Assembly: GCA_028554755.1 (NCBI GenBank)
Contig: JAPTOF010000017.1
Location: 9,176,001-9,240,000 of the forward strand
Length of the DNA: 64,000 nt
Direction of reading: 5' to 3'
Source of the DNA: Cordia subcordata
Lineage: Eukaryota > Streptophyta > Magnoliopsida > Boraginales > Cordiaceae
Both the position numbers and the translations under genes were made by a program. The notes under the pieces are model-generated. The model did no database searches, was not told the DNA's origin, and saw nothing but the letters and a program-made list of their open reading frames with translations. Shown piece after piece: positions 25,320 through 35,657 of this stretch (within the stretch, counting starts at the first letter, position 1; each line of letters begins with the position of its first letter).

Positions 25320-26618
25320 TGTATGCAATAAGAGGGTAAATTGAAGTGCTAAAAAAAAGCCTCGTCTCTTTTGTTTAATATATATTAGACTCTCTGACGA
25401 TGACTCGTTATTTTTATATGTAATTGTATATTTGACTCAAAAAGAGTACTTGGCAAAATGGTTCTTGAGAGTCAAAATTAAATAAACTCTCTCTTACAAT
25501 TGCATAGCCAATAGACACAAATTTACTCTTCAAGATAGGGATTAGGGAATAGTGCTAGCAAATATACCAAGACTAGATGCATTAAAATTTTTCCGACCCT
25601 TGGAGAAAGAAAAAACACTTTGAAGAAGATAAATAATTAATACTAAAAGAACTCTACAGACATGAGAAAAAGCAATTCATTCCTTTTGAGAATTTCTTTC
25701 TTATGTTGTACATATGAAGTACACACTTTTGTATGACTAAGCTCATATTTGGGTTGAATGAGTTAGGCTGATCATTCTCTAAGAACCCATTTTTTAATTG
25801 TATATGTACTAAATTGACGCTCATAACCATAGATTTATACATAATTGAATAAAATTTTAGCTAGAAAACTAGACTCGGCAAGCTTTTCTTTCATCAATGC
25901 ATGACTCACATTCTAAGGCCAACCCTACCAATGCAAGAGGTTAAGGCCAAAACATCAGAAAAAAGTAATATACAAAGTTAAAAAATAAGCATAATAAGAC
26001 AATTTTAAGATACTATCAAACTCAACGGAATTAAATAATGACTTTTCAAATTATTACATATTGAGTTTTTTTTGTTGATAAGAACTTATCTTAAAGTTGA
26101 AGCATTTAGCATCTAATATTATAATGTTCATATTCTTTAACAAAAATTTTATTGTACTCAATTTGAAAAAACAAAAACTAATATAGGAAAATATATCATA
26201 GACCATTAATCCAAGATATTTATGTTCCATTTTAAGTCACCCTATTATTGTCAATAATCAAATTTATCAAGATCTTGACTATGAGTATAGGGAAAACAAA
26301 GATCCTATTAAATTTAATTCCTAAAACTAACTTAACAAATTAAACAAAAAAAATATGTTATAAAAGAAAAAACCTACCGATGCACGATTTTTGTAAGGCC
26401 AATAGAGTAATATATAGAAATATTAAAATTCTTTCTTTTTGTGTTACATAGCTAGTACTTGTATTTATTCATCGGTTATTAATATGTCAATTAAACATAC
26501 ATATAATATAAGAAATAAAAAAAAAGAGAGTGATATATAATAATACTTGTAATTTGACACTTAAATCATTTCATATTTAAAAACATATTTGGGCCATTTT
26601 TCTCATAGAAACATTTCA
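25320..26618. other. Intergenic, AT-rich
   Basis: No gene or clear element seen. It should contain the 3' UTR of F-box gene 2 and, near 26618, the promoter of the Mpv17-family gene. Confidence 0.5.
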
Positions 26619-29600
26619 ATGGGTTCATTGGGTGGAAACGGGAGCATATGGGGATTAGGCCCTTTCCATTTTCATCATCCGAAAAGGAAAAAGAGAAGCA
26701 GCGGAGAGTCATCAAAGCCTTCCGATTCTGTGGACCCCACAGACACCGGTGTGTCCGGTTACCGGTTCCCACTCAAGCAAGCTACCACCGCTGCCGCCCT
26801 CGCCCTCGCCGGCGACACCATTGCTCAGTTCAGCCAACGCTGGGTGAAGAACAAGCAAGCCATTTCTGAGTCTAGTCATCCCAAGGTCAGTTGCAATATC
26901 TATGTGTTTATGTAAAAAAAAAAAGAAAAGTGCTATATATTTTACTAAATTTTTGTGTATATTATGCATATCAGAGATGGAACTTGTTGAAAAATTTAGG
27001 GAATGTGTAGGAGAATGAGCTTAGTTTAGTACCCAATTGAAGGTTTCGGATATTGATTGGTTTTATTTGAAGTAAATTTTGGTCCTTCTTTTGTAAGTTG
27101 TTAAAGTTTTGAGCTTTAACATGTAGTGTAGATTTTGCTTACACATATGAATTTTTCAAAACTTTTGAAAAATGGGATGAATATGAGCTTATGCGCTTGA
27201 AGCCAATTGAAGTTTTTGGGTATGCTAAATTTCCATGCTAATTAGACTCTGGAGAAAATTTTTAATCTTTGGATGACTAATTACCAAATGTAGAGGGTTT
27301 ATTTAGTGTAAAATCTGAGTTCAATTCATAGAAACACTAAAGTTTTAGCCTTTGTATGAGTCTTCACATTGTTATTCGGTAAGTTAATAATGCAGCATGT
27401 GGAAAAAGGTTCGGTTTGTGATAAGTGCTTGAGATTGTTCTGAATTCTGATAAAATCAGAATTGAATGATTGAAATACGAACTGATGTGTATCTCTCTTA
27501 CTATCCCTCTTGCCTTGCTAGATGGGACCCATGAATTTTAACCCCAAAAAAAAAAAAAAAAGTACAGATTGTTTTTGCCACATTATCTTTGTAAGAAAAT
27601 TTTGTAAGATCAATGCATTTGTATGCTATTTTCTTTGAATAATGTAGCTACAGTTGATCACTTTTTTCTCCTTTTTCATCCCAATTTTGTGTGTTCCTGA
27701 ATGGTACACAAACTTCATCCACTTTCTAATGCTTTTGAAATTTGTAGCCAGATCTACGCAAGGACTTGGAACCTAATTAGTTGCTTAGGACTATCACTTG
27801 GAAAATTGTTCCCCAGCTTATTTAGACTGATGATGTGAATCCGGAAATAAGGAATATACAGAGTCTCATTTTGAGTCATGTTGGAGAATTGTCCGTGTTT
27901 AACAAATGAGCTCTTTCCTATTTGGAATAAGCATCCAAGTTCATGACCACGTCAATTAATTTTGGTCCTCCTTTCCACTTTTCTTAAGTCGAAAAAGAAA
28001 AAAAGAAAGAAAGTGAAAAATCCTTTCCAAAAATAAACAGGCACTGGAATCTTTCTTCTGCATAATGAGGACATTCGTAATTTGACTTTGGGCCTTATTT
28101 TTTTCCTTGACAGCCCTGCGAGATTTTGTAGTTACCCTTGATGACGAGAGCATATTTTCGACATTAGTCTTTCACACCTGACTACTGCACAAGCACTGTA
28201 TTATACCAATTCTTCGGGTCAGGCTGGAGCATTTAATTCTTATTGGCTAATGTTAAATCGTTCTATGATTTTCTGAAAAGAAATCAAGTGATAACCCTTA
28301 TTTAGCCTGGCTATCTTCACTAATTTTAAGTAGTTTTTTTATTTCTTAGTTAACTGAAATTTTCATTTGACTACCTTTTTCTAATATACAATTTTTTTCA
28401 GTTAACAGTTGTAGCCGTATCCCTCAACTGGAAAATCTAGATTAGCTTAAACCATGCATCTTAGATGATAATTGTTCGGACTTATTGGCATCATTAGCAA
28501 CCTCTAGAAAACATCTCTTTGTAGCTTTAGGACCCATATCCATGGAGTGTTACTTTGTTTGTTCACTATCACTATCAAAAGATAATCTGACTCACCTCAG
28601 CCATTGCAAACTGCCTAGGCAAGTGAGTAAAAGATAGAGGTAGTAGTTGTGGGTTGTGACTTGTCAAAACACTTCCAAATGTGGAAGGCCTGAAACACTA
28701 TATTTTTCTAAGGATCTGCTCTTCTTCTTCTTTTCTGTAATTTTTCAATGGTGTTCATCCATTCGCCATTGAATGTTCTTTGTATTAGGTCTTAATTGAC
28801 AACTGTCTCTTAGGATATTGTGGGGACTCTCCTTGCTGAGCATGACTGGCTACGTGCTGTCCGGATGACTTCATATGGTTTCTTACTTTACGGCCCAGGT
28901 TCTTATGCTTGGTACAAGTTCCTTGATCATTGTATGCCCAAGCAAAATATTCAGAATATATCGATGAAGGTAATTCTGGACTAGGATTTGCACTTCTCTG
29001 GTTGACACTTTTGTTTTATCTTGCATTTAATAGCCTAACATTATTTTTGTTGCATGTAGGTTTTACTAAACCAAATTGTACTTGGTCCAGCTGTAATTGC
29101 TGTTGTGTTTGCGTGGAATAATTTGTGGCTAGGGAAACTATCAGAGCTTCCAAATAAATATTGGAAAGATGCCCTCCCTACTTTGTTCTTTGGTCAGAGC
29201 CTACATTTAGATTTCTTATCATGATAATTTGTATTACATTCCATAAATATCTGACTGTGGTTGTTGATTTATACAGGATTTAGGTTTTGGATCCCTGTCA
29301 GCATCTTGAACTTTTGGTATGTGAATCATCCCACTTTGGCCAACCAGGAACTCCTGCTAAATATGAAAAGACCCAAAAGGAAAAATGAGACTAAAAAGAA
29401 GTTTGGAAGGAAGAAAAAAAACAAATTACAGAATACTTTACCTAAGGGCTCCAGGACTAAATAATTTTATTTTAAACTTGAAGTATCTCTCCACTCTGTT
29501 GTAGAAAATAAGTCATACATAGAAGTTACACAATCTTATAGCAGTATACTGAAGCTCATAGGTGCATCATCTCTAATGAACAAATGTCCCCAACGTGAAG

Positions 29601-30340
29601 CATGAACCAACATTGCTGAAAAGTTTTAACTGGGAAGAATTCAGTGAAGTTAATACTCCAATTAGAGATTCAGTATGTTCGCTGCTAGGTTTTCAAATCC
29701 AGTTTGTTAAGTATCTCTTTGTTTATCTTTGTTATAGACTTCTACCATCATTTCCTCTGTCAGTTCTAGGATGAATTTCAGAAATCATGAACAAGTACCT
29801 ACTCAAATGCACTCGGATCGTGCTATGTGACAACAGTTGATTCACTTCCTGAAGGGATCTCATTTTTCTCAGATTAAGGGTCGTTTGAAGTAGTATGTTG
29901 AGCAATGACATGAAAGCCCTTGGACAACCTTTGATTCCTTTTAACGCTAAACTATTTTGGAGTATACCCACCTTTAGAATGAGTATCTCCTTATTTTCAC
30001 ATAGATAGGAAGTTTCAGATTTTCTCTTTTCTGTTCCTTGGCAATAATGATGGGCGTACTAAATTATGATTCCTTGGGGGCCTGTACTGGTGTGATCCTG
30101 CAACTGTAACCATAGCTTTAAAGAATAACTGTTTTCTTTTTATGTTTGTTTGGATTGAGATCAATGTCTTTCTGAATGCATGTCTTTACTGTTGCAGTTA
30201 GGATAAAAACTGCAGCTACTAATACTATTTGTTTAAACTGGAAAATTTTCAGGGTTGTTCCTCTTCAAGCCCGTGTCGCCTTCATGTCCATGAATTCTAT
30301 ATTTTGGAATTTCTACTTATCTTCAACAATGAGCAAGTGA
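26619..30340 (+). CDS. Mpv17/PMP22 family membrane protein (five exons)
   Basis: Exons 26619-26885, 28814-28969, 29060-29192, 29277-29316 and 30253-30340 join in phase to 227 residues. The N terminus (about 1-55) is basic and Ser/Pro-rich and could be a targeting region. The family core follows: RFPLKQATTAAALALAGDTI, HDWLRAVRMTSYGFLLYGPG, YAWYKFLD, VLLNQIVLGPAVIAVVFAWN, PTLFFGFRFWIPVSILNFWV and the signature VPLQARVAFMSMNSIFWNFY. About four membrane segments are expected. Family members sit in the inner mitochondrial or peroxisomal membrane as channels or permeability factors; which membrane applies here is not certain. ATG 26619 lies in the frame of the conserved core. Intron 1 is long (1.9 kb). 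Confidence 0.93.
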
Positions 30341-30963
30341 GACATACAGCAAAGTCGTTTTGGTTATATTTTGATCTGTTACAGAGTGAGCAGCAGGTAT
30401 TCAAGAACAACTTCTTTTGTATCGGCCAATTCGTCCAGTTTTTCCAGCATCTATGATCCTCATTGATTAGCTTGTATGCTAAATGTGTGGTTGTTCAGGT
30501 AGACAAAGAGCTTGACGACTCGAATCAATTGCACAGATCCTCATATCCAAGTTATTCATCTAGTTTCTTGGTCGACAAGATCTGCATTCTGGATTCTGAG
30601 AAGTTCTTTCTTTTTGTATTGTCGATTGTCAATTTTTAAGTTCAATCCTGTAATGTTCTCCCATTTGGACAGAAAACACCATGAAGAATGGGCAAGGTGA
30701 TTTGTTGTCTCATGTTCTTTTCGCACTTGTTGCATTACCAAGTCGTGTTATTTGTGCTAGTAACACTAGCCTGCTTTGCAAATTCAAGGCCAATCACAGT
30801 GAAAGTGATGTGTAATGATGAAAAAATGAGTCATTGCAGTAACTTGTTTCCGCTGAAACTTCAGTTTGAGTACATAATTCCAGTACAGTTTGATCTCAAG
30901 ATTAAAGAAAACTTACAATTAACTTTGGTTCACTTTTAAGTTTAGATCTTAATCTCTGTGCTT
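30341..30963 (+). other. Likely 3' UTR of the Mpv17-family gene, possibly with an intron
   Basis: A GT donor after GAGCAGCAG (near 30397) and an AG acceptor near 30499 (TGTTCAG before GTAGACAAAG) could delimit a 3'-UTR intron. The 83-codon frame at 30688-30939 starts with a hydrophobic stretch but looks like nothing known and is not called as a gene. Confidence 0.35.
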
Positions 30964-31338
30964 CTATGGATATGTTACCGTGGTGTCTGGTCCTGAGGCA
31001 ATCAAAGCAGACGTGGATACTCCGGAGAAGGGGTGTGAGTGGCGAGAGGTGGAGGAAGGATAGGTTTCCAGGGTGGCGGAAGGTGATGTTTGTGGAGGGT
31101 TGTTAGGGGTACAAGGTGGTGTTTCTGATGGAGGTTTTGGGGTACTTCCTCCTGGTCCACACTCCCTACTGCAGGCACAGCGCAACCATCCACATTTTCC
31201 GGTTGCAAACCTTCAGTCTTACAAATTGTGGCACAGTTTTGCCACTCGCGAACTTCAAACACAGCCCTTTGAATTCTACACTTCTGGAATGGCATCTTCT
31301 TGCTTCCGCATGGATCACAAGCTCTTGCACTATTCATG
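30964..31338 (-). pseudogene. Frameshifted small cysteine-rich protein with a proline-rich tail (defensin-like architecture)
   Basis: On the minus strand one frame from about 31338 holds five cysteines of a compact domain (ACDPCGSKKMPFQKC, EWQNCATICKTEGL). A second frame (31185 down to 30964) holds C-x-C-x3-C then GPGG and a Pro/Ser/Thr-rich tail (TPKPPSETPPCTPNNPP) ending in a stop. Domain and tail fall in different frames, which a 1-base indel near 31180 would explain. Eight cysteines across both frames, with CxC-x3-C at the end, recall defensin-like plant peptides with proline-rich tails, but the spacing is not a textbook defensin. No signal-peptide exon was found upstream. It could also be a two-exon gene with an intron I have missed. 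Confidence 0.45.
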
Positions 31339-31664
31339 CATATAAAACAAAAGAATATAAGTAAATATCTAAAGCATCAAACCTGTAAAAGGCTACAGAT
31401 TCCATAGCATAAGTGTAATGTCCACATTGGTTTATAAAGTGAATTGTGACTTATTTATAAGATGTGAGTATAACTAATAACCTAGGTTGATTACTTTTGG
31501 CAAGTAATTATTAATTATGCCTACATTACTAGTCTCGCTAGCTGGCCAGGCTCGGGGACATGATAGAATGATATTCAAAGTCAATTACTAGCCGATTGCA
31601 GGAAATAAGTGATGTGCAGATGCGTGACAATAAGATTGGTTTCTTACATCATATAGATAAGTGC

Positions 31665-32081
31665 TAGGGATGTCAATGGGGCGGGGTTCACAAACTCGTA
31701 CTCCGCACCTGGTATTTTCCACTTGCCCCTACCCCGCCTCTATACCTGTACCGGGGTTTTCTCCCGACTACCATCCTCGCCCCTACCGGTGTTTTTTACA
31801 CCATGCCCCTATCTACGGGGCACCTGTCAACAAAAGTCAAAGGGGTCATAGTATCGGGACAAAACACTTACTTGTTAAACCCCTATTTGTCAAGTGAAAT
31901 CCCTACTTTTTAATTAGATAAAAATAAATAAAAAATAACATAAATCATGCACCAAACCTTAACACATCAAATTCAAACTCTAATACTTAAAATTCAACAT
32001 AATTTTACAACAATAACACATTAAATCCAAACTTACTCCAAATCATAATTATTAAACATAACATATAATATACATTCATAC

Positions 32082-32113
<32 letters not shown>

Positions 32114-32456
32114 ATATATATATATATATATAGATAGATAGATATAGATATATGTATATATATGTATGTATGTATATACATATATATATAGATATAGATA
32201 TAGATATATATATATATAGATATGTATGCATAAATACATATATATACACACACACACACACATATATATATACATACATATATATACCAGGGCGGGGTCA
32301 CCCAACCCCAACCCCGCCCTGCCCCGCCCCGGCACCGGTGTATAAAAAAAAAATCCCACCCCACCCCACCCCAGGTGTTTTTTTGCAAAAACCCCGCCCC
32401 TATCCCGCCGGTACCCCAGCGGGGTGGGGCAGGGCGAGGTACCATTGACATCCCTA
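31665..32456. mobile_element. hAT-like non-autonomous element, copy 1
   Basis: 792 bp bounded by inverted repeats TAGGGATGTCAATGG / CCATTGACATCCCTA and flanked by a perfect 8-bp target duplication ATAAGTGC (31657-31664 and 32457-32464). Eight-base duplications and TAGGG-type ends are typical of hAT transposons. Subterminal regions are rich in GGGGCGGGG and CCCCGCCCC. No transposase is present. The interior carries a long TA/GTAT/CA microsatellite (about 32080-32280) absent from the second copy at 39488-40026. Confidence 0.9.
32080..32286. repeat. Compound microsatellite inside the hAT-like element
   Basis: Runs of TATG, TA, GATA and CA units over about 200 bp. The ORFs read through it on both strands (repetitive Y/I/H/T) are artefacts. 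Confidence 0.95.
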
Positions 32457-32464
32457 ATAAGTGC

Positions 32465-35400
32465 TATGCGGGGCGTGTATTACCATTTACTTGGTATTCA
32501 AAGCCTCGATTGTAGGAACTAAATGCTATACAGGGCGTGACAATAAGATTGCTTTCTTATATCATATAAGTATGAACGGGGAGAAATGCATTTTACCGCT
32601 GTGTTTTATCAAAATTGTATAAAACTCCTTACATATCAAAATAGTTGATATCCCTATATCATAAAGAATTTTGCACAAAACTATGAATTTTTGGAATACT
32701 TGTGCAACATGCTTTATAAAATATAATATTAGCGAGTTTCGAAATTACAAAAAAATTCTATATATTTTGACAAAATACAAGATGGTTAAATACACTTTAC
32801 TTGTATAAATTTGAGCATGTAGATAAAGCAAGTAGAAAGGGTCCAGATTTACATGACAAAGCAAGGAGGAATAGCAAGAGGATGAGCCTAGTGAACTTGT
32901 TTCTTTCCATCATTAGTTTGCACTTGACTTTGATGACGTCCTTTATTAATAAAACTGCAAACTCATATTTGATTGCCAAGATGTTAAGACCTGTTTTATA
33001 CTGTTTTCATATGTTAAGGTGTATATCTTCTGTTTGCAATCAGCAAATCTATGATTCTTTTTTGGTCAAAAGCAAATCTATGATCTAGAAAATGTCTTAA
33101 CTGTCTTGTGATATTCATGTTATCGTCGATGATTTTACTAAATATTTCCCTTCGTGAAACCTGAAAATATTATTTAATTTAATGTATGTTTTAATTTGTA
33201 GTTAGAATAATGTATCAATTATCATGACGATTAAAAATCTTGATCATTTATATTACAGGGAAAACCACTTTTCTATAATTAATACTACTTTGTAGTTTTA
33301 ATTTTATTTCTCCACCAAAATGTGTGGGAGAATTAAAATGGTCTTTAGTGTAGGAATTCCATTTAATCAAAACATGAATAGCTGTATATGGTTTGCTCAA
33401 TATTGAATTAATTGTCAGTAGCTTTACCTCATAATGAGTATAGACTATAATGCCTGTTGTTGAACTAGTCTTTGCTTTGGTTTGTTTGTTTGTGATTGTC
33501 AAGCTATTTTTCTTATATATAGGCTCCCCAGCCTTCATGAAAATCCTTCAACAGCTTACAGAAAGCTGACTTTAATCAAATAAATCATCTATATATGTTC
33601 TACAAAGATAGTTAAGAGTGAACCTATTTCTCTTTGCCATGGCCAACATATGAAGTGGCCAGCTCTAGGTACTTTCTGGATTTGGATACTCTCATAATAT
33701 TTTAATATTATAAACGAGATTCAATTATGCATATAATTATGGTAAAGTGATTCAAACATTTCACAATTATTGGATCTCCCTCATAATATTATTGATATGA
33801 ACCAATTAAAATCCGCACTTTAATGCTCTAGGATCTGTATTTGGAGTTATCTATGAACAATTAATATCCTTGGATCACCTTCTTCTTTCATCTTACTGAT
33901 TTTAATGGGATGATATTCTTAATTCACTTTGAATTGCTCTTTTTCCATTTCTTTGGATTGGGCGAGAGATGATGACTTCCGTCTAAGAAGGTATTGGTGA
34001 CAATATAGGAGTAAATGTTTGTAATTTGTTCTCGAGTTCTCTACTCACTTAAGAAGATTTTCTAAATATATAACTTGGAAAAATATTCTTGTAAAATGCC
34101 TTTCAAAATGTTAAATCACGAAAAGCTCAAAAATTTGAAATTACATTCTTCCGTGATCCCAAATACTGTTTGGTGCTTGACTGGTGTGAAACATACCTTT
34201 AAAGTGTACTATTGTACAACGAAATTTATATCAATAAGATAGCTCTTTAGGTTATCTTGCCTAGGATGACTTCCTCATTAACCAGAGAAAAAGTTATCAA
34301 AGCTAAAGCATTGAGAAAAGAGGCAAAGTATCGTCTTCTTCCATCACATCAATATCTTCAAACACAACGTCTTTCAATGTGAATGGATTTAAAAAGTATA
34401 TATTCTTAACCATAACACAATTCCAACATGATGAAATTAGCACTTGTAATTAGTTGTCATACACTATAGGGTGGGTATGAATTTGTTATGGCTCACATCA
34501 ATTGGTCGTGGATCTAAAACGTTGTGACCATGCATGATAGAAGAATTTAGAATTTTTTTGTGGAAATGTTTACATTTGATGACTATAAATATCAAACAAT
34601 AAATTTTTTGAGTTCAATAGAAGCACCTTTCACTTAAAATTTATCGGTCTCGAGTTCTAATCATTATTAAAGGTAAGTGGGGAACCATAATTAATATTTT
34701 AGAAGAGGAAAAAAAAAAAAAAAGAAAGAAACAAACAAACAAAGAAGTAGAAGAACAGTAAATTTTTCCAGGCATTTTCGCTTATCCAAATACTCTGGTC
34801 ATATCTTATATTCCAATTCTTACAGAATATATTCCCTGCAGCTTGGACATTTGCAGATGCACTCTTCCAGAAAACACAAACGATCAGCACAGAGAAAAAG
34901 GTGAAAATGAGGCATATATCAAGTATTCTTTCGTTGTACAAATGACAACCATATAAAAATATTCAAGCTGCACAAGTGCAAAAGAATTTGATTCCTTGCT
35001 TCATCATATCTTCCACAAATCTTTAATTTCTTGCAGAGATCAGCCACTTCTTAAGCAACTTTTGAGTGAAAAATGGAATCATATAAAGAACTTTTTTCTT
35101 TTTTCGAATTTAAGAGATGCCAAACGCCGTTGACATTATAATACTTCTATCTACCGAAAATTGATCACGAAATCGTTGCCAAAATGAACATACCACTAAA
35201 CTACTAGTGTTGCAGTGACTCGTATTTGTAAGTCCAGTCTCACATCCATTCTTCGTGAGATTTGTGTTCAATTTATAATGGTTTGAGTTTACTACTACTA
35301 TCATCACGGGTTAAGCATTTTAGACGAGTTAATTAAACTCAATGTAATGACAAACTAGTAATTAGGCTCGAGTAGTACACGTGGTACTACAGTAGAGCTC

Positions 35401-35657
35401 TAGAGGAGACTCCACATTACTTGGTGCAACGAGGAAGCCATGTGTTTATGAAGTGGAGATTGTAATGCCGCCCTGTCCTAATATATACTTGAACATCAGC
35501 AAAAGGTAAAGAAACAGCATCAAGACATGTTGAGTGGAAGTGTCACCTTCACATAGAATGGGAATAAAATTATCCTACAAAAACTAATATATGCATCATT
35601 TTTCCACCCACAGAAGAATTTTCTGTTGCAATCATCACTAAAGCCAAAAAGGCCAAT
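32465..35657. other. Intergenic, no gene recognised
   Basis: About 3.2 kb of AT-rich DNA. Short ORFs (32801-33088 +, 33248-33538 -, 34699-34941 -, 35110-35307 -) lack recognisable domains. The minus ORF at 34699-34941 starts hydrophobic and ends in a poly-F stretch coded by an A run, so it is not convincing. An A-rich tract lies at 34710-34745. The promoter and leader of the RING gene should lie just before 35658. Confidence 0.45.

Larger units (their letters stand above)
31573..32570. repeat. ~95-bp tandem duplication interrupted by the hAT-like element
   Basis: CGTGACAATAAGATTG followed by TTCTTA(C/T)ATCATAT occurs at 31623-31655 and again at 32526-32565, each preceded by a TTG(C/T)AGGAA block. 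The transposon at 31665-32456 sits between the copies, so the duplication predates or accompanied its insertion. Confidence 0.65.

Noticed and set aside
32005..32451. Overlapping ORFs rich in Tyr, Ile and His, plus Pro-rich ends
   Set aside because: They read through the compound microsatellite and the GC-rich ends of the hAT-like element.
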